From assembly GCA_021776915.1 (NCBI GenBank), contig JAIQZU010000067.1, positions 1-37,935 of the forward strand: a stretch of 37,935 nt of DNA, given 5' to 3'. A program made the position numbers and the translations under genes. The notes below the pieces were generated by a model, which made no database searches, was not told where the DNA came from, and was given only the letters and a program-made list of their open reading frames with translations. Origin of the DNA: Candidatus Scalindua sp. GTDB taxonomy: Bacteria > Planctomycetota > Brocadiia > Brocadiales > Scalinduaceae. Shown here one piece after another: positions 17,581 through 24,882 of this stretch (its first letter is position 1; the number at the start of each line of letters is the position of its first letter).

Positions 17581-18885
17581 ATCAGAACATTATTCGTAAG
17601 TGATTATCTCCCACATCACCACGTGAAATGGGGAGGAGCAGAACAGGTATGCTATAGGTTAGCCACACTACTGGCCGGAAAGGGGCATGATGTTTCTGTG
17701 CTGACGACAAGACCAGCAAACAATAGGCAGGAGGATTTTGAACTAATACCTTCACCAGCCATTGAAGACTATGTACCTCAAAAAATAAAGAAAATAATAT
17801 TCGATATCAAAAATACCATATTGCCCTGTGATTTACTCTCAAACTTCTATTCACGTAAGGCTTTCAATAAATTTAAGCCTGATATTGTTCATTTGCATAA
17901 CTTTACCAGCCTCTCTTTTTCAGTCATCTCAAGGATAATGAAAACCAAAACTCCTGTTTTAATGTCGGTATATGACTATTGGTTTATTTGTCCTTTAGGG
18001 TTTCTATGGTATATAGATGATTATCTCAAATATTCCGGGACCAATTGCACTCAATATCACAATTCTCATTGCAGTAAATGCATCTCTAAAATGAAAGGAT
18101 TTGGGGGGATATCGGAAAAATTTCTGTCTATACTCCTTTCTTTTAGAAAAGGAATTTTTGATCGGTATTTAAATAGAATTGATGGGTTTGTAGTTTTGTC
18201 TGAGGCGAATGCCAGAGTTTTGGAAAATTATGGTATAGAGAAGAATAAAATATTTGTAGTGCATATTCCATTAGACGTAAACAATCACACAATAGACGAC
18301 GATGTGGAGAAGGACTCTATTTTATATATAGGCTGGTTCCATCCCCGAAAAGGAATGCATGTGTGCGTGGAGTCGATGAAATATATAGTTAAGGAAAGGC
18401 CGAATGTCAGGCTTAATATTATTGGTGGTGATTCCGATGAAAGGTATAAAAGAAAAGTATTACAGATAATCAAGGATAATAATCTTGAAGAGAATGTTTC
18501 AATTTTAGGTAAATTGCCATTTGATAAGGTCAGAGAGTATCTTAACAAGGCAAATATTCTGGTTATACCTGAACAGTGGGAAACAATAGCGCCGAATGCC
18601 TTAACAGAAGGCATGGTTTTCGGAAAGGCTGTCGTGGCAAGCAATATTGGAGGAACACTTGACATTATAAAAGACGGTGAAAATGGTATTTTCGCTAAAT
18701 ATGATGACCCGTTTGATTATTCGGGAAAAATCCTTTCTATTTTAAATAATGAGGCTTTGAGAAATAGTTTAAGCAGACAGGCATATAAGACAGGGAAAAC
18801 GTTATTTTCAAATGAAGCAGTATACAATGAATTATTGGGTAGCTACAAGAAGGTTCTCAAAGAGGTAACGTTACAAGTTCAATGA
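17581..18885 (+). CDS. Family 4 glycosyltransferase (GT-B), possible ATC start
   Basis: The protein has GT4 features: WGGAEQVCYRLATLLAGKGHDV (donor/acceptor glycine loop), VHLHNFTS, SILYIGWFHPRKGM, LNIIGGDS and EQWETIAPNALTEG with the E-x7-E-like acidic pair. With the GTG at 17623 as start, the protein would be 420 residues and would lack the first beta strand. The in-frame upstream codons 17581-17622 encode IRTLFVSDYLPHHH, the usual first strand of GT4 enzymes, and no ATG, GTG or TTG occurs there before the stop at 17560. The most natural start is therefore the ATC at 17581 behind GAGGGG. A sequencing error or point mutation from ATG is an alternative. The stop overlaps the next gene by 4 bp. 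Confidence 0.85.
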   Translation: MRTLFVSDYLPHHHVKWGGAEQVCYRLATLLAGKGHDVSVLTTRPANNRQEDFELIPSPAIEDYVPQKIKKIIFDIKNTILPCDLLSNFYSRKAFNKFKPDIVHLHNFTSLSFSVISRIMKTKTPVLMSVYDYWFICPLGFLWYIDDYLKYSGTNCTQYHNSHCSKCISKMKGFGGISEKFLSILLSFRKGIFDRYLNRIDGFVVLSEANARVLENYGIEKNKIFVVHIPLDVNNHTIDDDVEKDSILYIGWFHPRKGMHVCVESMKYIVKERPNVRLNIIGGDSDERYKRKVLQIIKDNNLEENVSILGKLPFDKVREYLNKANILVIPEQWETIAPNALTEGMVFGKAVVASNIGGTLDIIKDGENGIFAKYDDPFDYSGKILSILNNEALRNSLSRQAYKTGKTLFSNEAVYNELLGSYKKVLKEVTLQVQ

Positions 18886-20054
18886 AAATTCTCTTTTTAA
18901 CCCCTCGCTTACTTTATCCCGTAGATAGGGGTGATAAAGTAAGGCCATTCCATTTTGCACGTGAACTATCAGAGAAACATGAACTACATTTGTTATCTTT
19001 CATTCAGTCTAAAGGTGAAAGTGAATTCGCGCCGTATCTTAAGAAATATTTTAAAACAATCCATACAGTTTATTTGCCGGTAACTAAGTCATATTTTAAC
19101 TTGGGTCTTCGTTTCTGGGACGATAAACCTTTTCAAGTGAATTATTTTAAGTCGAATACGTATCTTAATAAATTGAAGGAGTTGATAATAGCAGAAAGTT
19201 TTGATGTGGTGTACGCATTTCACCTGAGAATGGCTCAGTATCTTCAAATTTGTAGTGAGAGTTATAGAATCCTTGATTTTACGGATGCAGTTTCTCTTTT
19301 TATGAGTAGGTTATGCAAGCACGCTCCCTGGTATAAAAGGTTTGTATATAGTCTGGAAATCGCTAGGATACGAAAATACGAAAAGGAATTGATAGGCCGA
19401 TTCGAAGAGGAATGGATAATATCGGAAGAGGATAAAGCCGCAGTTGAAAATGGTAAATCCTGTAAAAATCTTTATGTTGTAACAAATGGAGTGGAAACTG
19501 ATTACTTCAGCCCTTCAGGCAAGACATACGGTAGAAACATTATTTTTGTCGGTTACATGGGTGTTGAGAGTGTTGATTCGGTTTTACACTTTTACAATGA
19601 AATATGGCCTGAGATTAAGGCTAAAACATCAGGAGTAAAGTTTTACATAATTGGAGCAAATCCTCCTTTAGAAATAAAGAAACTCCATAATGGCGTAAAT
19701 ATTATTATTACGGGATTTGTTTCAGATTTAAGAGAATACTACCGTACGGCATCTGTTATGGTTGCCCCAATGCGCTTTGTAGCAGGAATGCAAAACAAAA
19801 TATTAGAAGCAATGTCAATGGAAGTGCCAGTAGTGACGACATCTTTTGGGAATGAAGGGATAAATGCACAAAACGGCAAGGAAATATTCGTGGAAGACAA
19901 TCCTTTATGTTTTGCTGACAAAGTCTCATTTTTGTTAGATAATAAGGATGTTTGCAGGGGAATGGGTAGAAAGGCGAGGGCGTTTGTTAAAGTCAGGTAT
20001 AACTGGAACAACGTAAATAAACGGATAAATGCCATTGAAAAAATTTTAATTTAG
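18882..20054 (+). CDS. Glycosyltransferase, PEP-CTERM/EpsH-associated type
   Basis: This 390-residue GT-B protein resembles, by recall, the sugar transferase family associated with PEP-CTERM/EpsH1 systems (TIGR03087-like). Visible features are the start KILFLTPRLLYPVDRGDKVRPFHFARELS, LDFTDAVSLFMSRL, ARIRKYEKELIGRFEEEWIISEED, VTNGVETDYF, IIFVGYMGVESVD and APMRFVAGMQNKILEAMSM with the donor-binding Glu. The ATG lies within the ATGA overlap with the previous glycosyltransferase, so the two are translationally coupled. No exosortase gene is present in the window, so any link with protein sorting is not shown here. The role is addition of a sugar to the surface polysaccharide. Confidence 0.85.
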   Translation: MKILFLTPRLLYPVDRGDKVRPFHFARELSEKHELHLLSFIQSKGESEFAPYLKKYFKTIHTVYLPVTKSYFNLGLRFWDDKPFQVNYFKSNTYLNKLKELIIAESFDVVYAFHLRMAQYLQICSESYRILDFTDAVSLFMSRLCKHAPWYKRFVYSLEIARIRKYEKELIGRFEEEWIISEEDKAAVENGKSCKNLYVVTNGVETDYFSPSGKTYGRNIIFVGYMGVESVDSVLHFYNEIWPEIKAKTSGVKFYIIGANPPLEIKKLHNGVNIIITGFVSDLREYYRTASVMVAPMRFVAGMQNKILEAMSMEVPVVTTSFGNEGINAQNGKEIFVEDNPLCFADKVSFLLDNKDVCRGMGRKARAFVKVRYNWNNVNKRINAIEKILI

Positions 20055-20096
20055 TGAGATGTTCTCAAAAGATTGGCAAAATAATAATGAATATCA

Positions 20097-20714
20097 ATGG
20101 AATATATTTATTGTCGACAATCAATAAGATACCGTTTTTTTAAGCGTTTTTTTGACATATTGGGTTCTGGTTTTGGTTTAATCCTGGCAAGTTGGATTAT
20201 TCTGATGGCTTATATTATAGCTGCTATCAATACCGGAAAAAGTGGGTTCTTTCTGCAGTTACGGATAGGAAGGCATGGAAAGCCTTTCAAGGTAATCAAG
20301 ATTAGAACAATGCGTGATATTCCTTCTGTAATTACTACTGTTACAACTGAAAAAGATCCACGTATCACACCCATGGGCCGTTTCTTAAGAAAGACCAAGA
20401 TAGACGAATTACCGCAACTTATAAATATATTTCTAGGTCACATGAGTTTTGTTGGACCACGTCCTGATGTACCTGGGTTTGCGGATAAGTTGAGTGGTGA
20501 TAATAGAATAATTTTATCAGTAAGACCAGGGATAACGGGTCCTGCATCGTTGAAATATCGCAACGAAGAAGAGGTGTTAGTTAAGCAATCAGATCCAGAA
20601 AAGTATAATCGTGAGGTTATCTTTCCGGATAAAGTGAAGTTGAATCGTGAATATGTGGGAAACTATGGATTCTGGAAAGACATGAGATATGTTTGGAAGA
20701 CGATTTTTGGTTAG
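20097..20714 (+). CDS. Small initiating sugar transferase (polyprenyl-phosphate phosphoglycosyl transferase, PglC-like)
   Basis: This 205-residue protein is a single-domain bacterial sugar transferase. It has an N-terminal basic patch (RYRFFKRFFDILGS), one hydrophobic re-entrant segment (about 17-41), FKVIKIRTMRD, then RFLRKTKIDELPQLINIFLGHMSFVGPRPDVPG, which carries the catalytic Asp-Glu and the uridine-binding PRP. The compact length matches PglC-type monotopic enzymes and not the large WbaP/WcaJ type. It transfers a sugar 1-phosphate from a UDP-sugar to undecaprenyl phosphate, starting the lipid-linked unit. The dehydratase and aminotransferase downstream (24883, 23100) suggest a 4-amino-4,6-dideoxy-HexNAc as substrate, which is inference. 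Confidence 0.9.
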   Translation: MEYIYCRQSIRYRFFKRFFDILGSGFGLILASWIILMAYIIAAINTGKSGFFLQLRIGRHGKPFKVIKIRTMRDIPSVITTVTTEKDPRITPMGRFLRKTKIDELPQLINIFLGHMSFVGPRPDVPGFADKLSGDNRIILSVRPGITGPASLKYRNEEEVLVKQSDPEKYNREVIFPDKVKLNREYVGNYGFWKDMRYVWKTIFG

Positions 20715-20775
20715 ACCAGGTCGAAAAAGTAATGAATAATTATAAAGTATTTTTGTTCCTATCAGAGCGTTTTTA

Positions 20776-21765
20776 ATGTATAGAATTGTCATGGTATTTA
20801 TTATTATTTTTCTTCTTGTTGCTTCCTCGGCTGAAGCAGGTAATAACCTTGTGCTCAATGGTAGTTTTGAGATAACTGATACCACAGGGATGCCTTTCGG
20901 GTGGAATATTCAAAGGTCTGGAGATGCCAGCCTTATGCTTGATGCAGATGCTTATGTTGGAGAAAAGGCAATGATGATTGAGACACACAAGACAGAAGAT
21001 GCGCAGGGAAACTACCTCTCATCTGAGAGTGGTCGTCTCGTTCAGACTATTTCAATTGTACCGAATTCGCATTATATCCTGAGTTTCTGGTACAAGTTTG
21101 ACCATATGAGTGGAGACTCGATAAAGTATTATATTTTCGGTGAGGCAAACTATTTAAGATCTTTTACAAGATGGACAAAGACAATGAATCTGTTTGAGTC
21201 AGGGAATGAGAATAGATTGGATTTAACGATAGAGCTTTTTCAACGCACGAGCAAGGTCTGGATCGATCAGGTGAATCTTATAAAATTAAAGCCGAACACT
21301 AATTATCTTTCCAACCCTGGTTTTGATGATGTCAGGAAAGATGGTACCCCGGTTGGCTGGATTATTGATGTACAAGGTTCACCGACTATTAAGGTTGAGA
21401 ATACCCATATTTATGGTGACAGATGTTTAAGTATAGAAGGCCATCCTGGATCAAATGCACCGAAAGGATATCCCACCACAGACAGAGTATCCGTTACTCA
21501 GCCCGTACTACTTAAGACTAACACATTATATAATCTAACATTCTGGTATAAAACTACGAGATTGAGTGATAGATTCAAAGTAGAAATATCTGGAGAGTCA
21601 TATAGACTCCCTGACAGTTTTGAATGGGTTTGTAAAACGGTAACCATAAATTCTAAAGATAACGACAATGCTATCATAAGGTTCATCATGGAAAAAAGGA
21701 CAGGGAAGGTGTGGATTAATGATGTCGAGTTTATAGAATCACCCGTTGATGAAGATGGGCAGTAA
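20776..21765 (+). CDS. Exported protein with two tandem carbohydrate-binding-like domains
   Basis: This 329-residue protein has a signal peptide (about residues 1-22, hydrophobic core then ASSAEA) and two copies of a beta-rich module. Copy 1 (about 24-174) starts NNLVLNGSFEITD and ends KVWIDQVNLI. Copy 2 (about 175-322) starts NYLSNPGFDDV and ends KVWINDVEFI. Each has a GxPxGW segment and an ILSFWYK or NLTFWYK strand. The layout is like CBM4/9-type or discoidin-like carbohydrate-binding modules, but no enzyme domain follows. It is probably a secreted glycan-binding or matrix protein made with the polysaccharide. The stop codon (21763-21765) lies inside a dispersed repeat starting near 21757, so the original C-terminus may have been replaced. 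Confidence 0.7.
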   Translation: MYRIVMVFIIIFLLVASSAEAGNNLVLNGSFEITDTTGMPFGWNIQRSGDASLMLDADAYVGEKAMMIETHKTEDAQGNYLSSESGRLVQTISIVPNSHYILSFWYKFDHMSGDSIKYYIFGEANYLRSFTRWTKTMNLFESGNENRLDLTIELFQRTSKVWIDQVNLIKLKPNTNYLSNPGFDDVRKDGTPVGWIIDVQGSPTIKVENTHIYGDRCLSIEGHPGSNAPKGYPTTDRVSVTQPVLLKTNTLYNLTFWYKTTRLSDRFKVEISGESYRLPDSFEWVCKTVTINSKDNDNAIIRFIMEKRTGKVWINDVEFIESPVDEDGQ

Positions 21766-21806
21766 GAAAGTTAAGCCACAAAAAGGCGCAAGAAATGCAA
21801 AGAAGA
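21757..21806 (+). repeat. Dispersed intergenic repeat, copy A
   Basis: The consensus is GGCAGTAAGAGGGTTAAGCC followed by ACAAAAAGGCGCAAAAGACGCAAAG. Related copies lie at 24252-24280 (partial), 24391-24496 and 26763-26850. This copy supplies the stop codon of the exported protein. Confidence 0.75.
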
Positions 21807-21960
21807 ATACCAATTACACCCCGTAGGTGTAGGATTTTGAACCAGTGACAACAAAAAGACTTCCGTTATTAGAGGGGAATATCTATCATGTTGGTGTGGT
21901 AGATATGTTGGAATTAAAGAAGTTATATTTTATCTAGCTGGTTGAACGCAGATTATCAAG

Positions 21961-22278
21961 ATGTTAAAGGATATTCAAAACTGTTTTAAAGTAGACAAGA
22001 TATTATTTACAAAGCATGCAAGAGACGAAATGGAAGAGGAAGAGTTTGGTGAGATATTAGAAAATGAGGTTTATAATGCTATATTAAATGGAAAGATAAT
22101 TGAGTCTTATCCGGTGGATGAGCCTTATCCAAGTTGCCTTATATATGGAAGAACACCCATAAATAGACCGTTACACATTGTTTGTGCATATGCAAGTGAA
22201 TCTGACTTAGCTATTATAATAACAGCGTATCAGCCGGATCCAAAACAGTGGATAAATTTAGAAAGGAGAAAGACATGA
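21961..22278 (+). CDS. DUF4258 domain protein
   Basis: This 105-residue protein has the DUF4258 pattern: FTKHARDEMEEEEF near the N-terminus with the characteristic His, then the GKIIESYPVDEPYPSCLIYGR loop and PLHIVCAYASESDLAIIITAYQPD, a beta-rich core like that of small RelE/MqsR-type proteins. Genes of this family are very often followed, as here, by a YgiT-type zinc finger gene, and the pair is thought to be toxin-antitoxin-like. The toxin role is not shown for this protein. The stop overlaps the next start (ATGA at 22275-22278), which indicates tight co-translation. Confidence 0.8.
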   Translation: MLKDIQNCFKVDKILFTKHARDEMEEEEFGEILENEVYNAILNGKIIESYPVDEPYPSCLIYGRTPINRPLHIVCAYASESDLAIIITAYQPDPKQWINLERRKT

Positions 22279-22511
22279 AATGTGTGATTTGCAAAAGTTC
22301 AGATATCCAAATGAGAACTATCGAGGAAGAAATCAAATCAGGTAAAGATATCGTGTTAATTTCCCTTGAAGTTTTGGTTTGTCAGAGCTGTGGTGAAAGA
22401 TATTATGACAGAAAAACCATGCGGAAGATTGAAGTTGTCAGATCAAGACTAAAAAAACACGATTTAAAGGTTGAGGAGGTTGGAAGGGTTTTACGTGCAA
22501 ATGTATCATGA
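22275..22511 (+). CDS. YgiT-type zinc finger protein (MqsA N-terminal-like)
   Basis: The start at 22275 is chosen because AAAGGAGAA lies just upstream and the ATG overlaps the stop of the DUF4258 gene. A longer frame from 22248 has no such site. The 78-residue product has two CxxC pairs (MKCVICKSSD and VCQSCGERYY) that bind zinc as in the N-terminal domain of MqsA. A C-terminal helical tail follows (RKIEVVRSRLKKHDLKVEEV), a short segment that may begin the DNA-binding part. It is the probable antitoxin or regulator partner of the DUF4258 protein. No separate full helix-turn-helix domain is visible. Confidence 0.8.
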   Translation: MKCVICKSSDIQMRTIEEEIKSGKDIVLISLEVLVCQSCGERYYDRKTMRKIEVVRSRLKKHDLKVEEVGRVLRANVS

Positions 22512-22554
22512 TTTTGTTAGCTTACAAGTTAGTATCGATAAGGTATATATCTTA

Positions 22555-22740
22555 TTACCAGATTTCTTTAGTTTTGTGCTGTAATTCAACTGATGATTCT
22601 TTTCTAGATTCCAAGGCACCTATCCAGAGGAACTTCTTATTGGGTTTTATCTCTATTGCAACAACGTCTCCCTCTTTTAATTCTTTGACTTTTTCTAAAG
22701 GCATAAATTTACCATCTTTAATTTGTGTTCTAATAGTCAT
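22555..22740 (-). CDS. Small AF2212-like antitoxin-type protein (orphan)
   Basis: This 61-residue protein begins TIRTQIKDGKFMPLEKVKELKEGDVVAIEI, the pattern of the AF2212-like (DUF104/UPF0165) antitoxin family: a beta strand, KFxPLE, then LKEGDxV. The 25 C-terminal residues (WIGALESRKESSVELQHKTKEIW) are the toxin-contact-like tail found in longer members. AAGG lies about 5-8 bases before the ATG. Family members usually precede a PIN-domain VapC toxin, but none follows here: the next gene downstream is the convergent zinc finger gene, 43 bp away. It is an orphan or a remnant of a lost pair. Confidence 0.65.
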   Translation of the reverse strand: MTIRTQIKDGKFMPLEKVKELKEGDVVAIEIKPNKKFLWIGALESRKESSVELQHKTKEIW

Positions 22741-23099
22741 ATCCTTACCTTATGTGGCTGATTATATAAATGTCTATTTTAATAATAAATGCATTTGTAG
22801 TTGCATTTGGAGGATACAATAATTACCATCTTTGGTAAAGGATATAGTTGCGATTTGTAAGATAGGAACAAACACTATTAATTGTAGATTTACGATTCGG
22901 GATTGCGGAATTTTCTAAATGATGATCGCAAATTGATAAAAACAAAAGAAAACCTGGCGTTCTTAGCGGCTACGCGTGAGAAAACAACAGAAAATGAAAA
23001 GACAACTAATAGCCCTATGACGGCGAAAGAGAAACCATAATTTACTTTAGTTCGCTTTAAACTTTAGCTCACTTAGAATACTTTAGTAATTTTAATTTT
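22741..23099. other. Intergenic space of 359 bp, no gene seen
   Basis: It holds a small palindrome TACCATCTTTGGTA (22825-22838), a diverged AACCTGGCGTTCTTAGCGGC stretch (22951-22970) reminiscent of the dispersed repeat words, and ACTTTAGCTCACTT (about 23061-23074), a word that also occurs at about 37097-37110 before the NfeD gene. No promoter could be assigned. Confidence 0.45.
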
Positions 23100-24245
23100 G
23101 TGTCTTCATGTGATATGAATAGACGTATTTATCTATCCCCTCCCCATGTGGGGGACAAGGAATTTGAGTTTGTAAAGGAGGCGTTTGATACTAACTGGAT
23201 CGCACCGGTAGGGCCGCATGTGGATTTATTTGAAAAGGAATTTTGTGAATTAACCGGTTCTAAGTTTGCCGTTGCGCTCAGTTCCGGCAGTGCCGCTATT
23301 CATTTAGCTTTAATCTTATTGAATGTCCAGAGGGATGATGAGGTTATTTGCTCAACCTTTACTTTCTCAGCCACTGCTAATCCTATCGTTTATCAGGGAG
23401 CAACACCGGTATTTGTGGACAGTGAAAATGCTACCTGGAATATGGATGTTAGTTTTCTTGCGGAGGCGATACAAGACAGAATCAAAAAGGGCAAAACTCC
23501 AAAGGCCGTAATTCTGGTTCATCTATATGGGCAAAGTGCTGATATCGACCCCATTTTGACATTATGCAATGAATACGATATCCCTTTAATTGAAGACGCG
23601 GCAGAATCTGTTGGTGCTTATTATAAAGGCAAACATACAGGTACTCTTGGCAAGTTCGGGATCTTTTCTTTTAATGGTAACAAAATTATTACTACCTCTA
23701 CCGGTGGAATGTTGGTTTCTGGTGATGAGGATCTAATACAAAAAGCGAGGTTCCTGGCAACACAGGCAAGAGATCCAGCTCCGCATTATCAGCATTCGCA
23801 TGTTGGATACAATTATCGACTAAGCAATGTATTAGCTGGAATTGGCAGAGGACAGTTACGTGTTTTGGAAGAGAGGGTTAAGAGCCGTCGGGCAAATTTT
23901 AAATTTTATAAAGAGGAACTGGGAAACTTGTCCGGCGTTCAATTCATGCCAGAGGCAGAATTTGGCAGAAGTAATCGCTGGTTGACCTGTTTAACGATAG
24001 ATCCATCCAGATTTGGTGCAACGAGAGAAGATGTCCGTTTGGCCCTGGAGTCTGAAAACATTGAAGCACGCCCGGTTTGGAAACCTTTACATTCGCAACC
24101 TGTTTTCAAGGATTGTCCTAATTATGGTACCGGAGTTTCTGAAGAAATCTTTGATAAAGGGCTTTGTTTGCCGTCAGGGTCAAATTTAAATGGACAAGAC
24201 CTCAAAAGAGTAGTAAAAGTTATACATCAAGTTTGTGGGGGTTAA
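23100..24245 (+). CDS. DegT/DnrJ/EryC1/StrS-family aminotransferase (PglE/PseC-like)
   Basis: This 381-residue PLP enzyme starts at GTG 23100; an ATG at 23115 (MNRRIYLSPPH) is an equally good start and would give 376 residues. It shows NWIAPVGPHVDLFEKEF, the SSGSAAIHLAL phosphate-binding region, IEDAAESVGAYYKGKHTGTLG with the cofactor-ring Asp, and the Schiff-base lysine in FSFNGNKIITTSTGG (K195, or K190 from the second start). The last motif is typical of UDP-4-keto sugar aminotransferases such as PglE. It would convert a UDP-4-keto-6-deoxy-HexNAc to the 4-amino sugar, using glutamate. The matching 4,6-dehydratase is encoded at 24883. Confidence 0.9.
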   Translation: MSSCDMNRRIYLSPPHVGDKEFEFVKEAFDTNWIAPVGPHVDLFEKEFCELTGSKFAVALSSGSAAIHLALILLNVQRDDEVICSTFTFSATANPIVYQGATPVFVDSENATWNMDVSFLAEAIQDRIKKGKTPKAVILVHLYGQSADIDPILTLCNEYDIPLIEDAAESVGAYYKGKHTGTLGKFGIFSFNGNKIITTSTGGMLVSGDEDLIQKARFLATQARDPAPHYQHSHVGYNYRLSNVLAGIGRGQLRVLEERVKSRRANFKFYKEELGNLSGVQFMPEAEFGRSNRWLTCLTIDPSRFGATREDVRLALESENIEARPVWKPLHSQPVFKDCPNYGTGVSEEIFDKGLCLPSGSNLNGQDLKRVVKVIHQVCGG

Positions 24246-24251
24246 GGAGCT

Positions 24252-24280
24252 GAAATCTGGCAGTAAGAAAGTTAGCCACC
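24252..24280 (+). repeat. Dispersed intergenic repeat, partial copy B
   Basis: GAAATCTGGCAGTAAGAAAG followed by TTAGCCACC matches the first 25-30 bases of the repeat family. It is followed by CTGTTAAATAGCTTGAGGG (24282-24300), a word repeated with one change at 27034-27052. Confidence 0.65.
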
Positions 24281-24351
24281 CCTGTTAAATAGCTTGAGGG
24301 TTGGCGTCTGAGGTCTGATATCAGACTTCGGAGATCAGAAGGCGGAATGAT

Positions 24352-24393
24352 ATGAAAATTGAATCTGCAAAGGATTTGCGAGTATATCATAAG
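24352..24393 (+). pseudogene. N-terminal fragment of a four-helix-bundle (23S rRNA IVP-like) protein
   Basis: The codons give MKIESAKDLRVYHK, the usual beginning of the small four-helix-bundle protein family (TIGR02436-type). The frame then runs directly into dispersed repeat copy C (from 24391) and stops at 24448-24450. A matching C-terminal fragment lies at 24636-24764, so the original gene appears to be split by about 240 bp of foreign sequence. Confidence 0.55.
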
Positions 24394-24496
24394 TCTGGCA
24401 GTAAGAGGGTTGAGCCACAAAAAGGCGCAAAAGACGCAAAAAAGTTGTGAAAGATCAAGCTGAAATATTTCGACTGTGCGATCTAATCAGAGCTAT
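24391..24496 (+). repeat. Dispersed intergenic repeat, copy C (long)
   Basis: It matches copy D (26763-26850) over about 88 bases with few changes, including AAGTCTGGCAGTAAGAGGGT, GCCACAAAAAGGCGC and GTGAAAGATCAAGCTGAAAT. The copy C continuation GCGATCTAATCAG reappears near 26962 as GCGACCTAATCAG, as if copy D carried an insertion of about 110 bp. Confidence 0.75.
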
Positions 24497-24600
24497 TACT
24501 TGGTTATCTTCGTGCTTCCAGGATAGAACACGGCATGCTGATAAATTTTGGAGTCCCAAAGCTGGAGGTCAAAAAGTATGTTCTATCGAATTGTAATTAA
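24487..24600 (+). pseudogene. C-terminal fragment of a GxxExxY-family protein
   Basis: The open stretch encodes ELLLGYLRASRIEHGMLINF followed by GVPKLEVKKYVLSN and a stop. This is the conserved end of GxxExxY proteins (predicted PD-(D/E)xK nuclease-like). The rest of the gene is absent; the upstream sequence is the dispersed repeat and an in-frame stop at 24484-24486. Confidence 0.6.
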
Positions 24601-24632
24601 CTTTGCGATTTTTGAGCATTTTTGCGGCCAAC
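24601..24632 (-). repeat. Inverted, diverged copy of the dispersed repeat words
   Basis: CTTTGCGATTTTTGAGCATT followed by TTTGCGGCCAAC aligns with the reverse complement of the GCCACAAAAAGGCGCAAAAG core of copy C. It bounds the GxxExxY fragment on its right side. Confidence 0.45.
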
Positions 24633-24635
24633 TTT

Positions 24636-24764
24636 GCTATGGGGTGCGGATATTTGACAGCAGAACGACATAAGAAATTGACAGACGAATGCTCTTTTTT
24701 TGGTAGCATGCTTAGAAAAATGATTAACAATCCTGATCCTTTTATAATTCAGCAGGTGAAATGA
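24636..24764 (+). pseudogene. C-terminal fragment of a four-helix-bundle protein
   Basis: The frame reads GCGYLTAERHKKLTDECSFF, then GSMLRKMINNPDPF and a stop at 24762-24764. This is like the last helix of TIGR02436-type four-helix-bundle proteins (GYL-x2-E pattern followed by MLxxMI). No start or first helices are attached. With 24352-24393 it may be the other half of one broken gene. Confidence 0.5.
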
Positions 24765-24882
24765 ATTCAGACCTCTGATCTCAGACTTCGAATTATGGAT
24801 ATGAATGATGAGAGGGCAGGCGTGGTGAACAGTGGGAAGCTTGATTGTTAAAACAAGTGGTAGCGCTTAAAGGGAAAGATAA

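Noticed and set aside
21841-21935. Open stretch reading KRLPLLEGNIYHVGVVDM, loosely like the start of a transposase
   Set aside because: Too short and the match to RAYT starts is limited to YHV; no start codon or further domain is visible.
24601-24882. Considered as a complete gene before the dehydratase
   Set aside because: Only a C-terminal four-helix-bundle-like piece is open; no start or complete domain exists.
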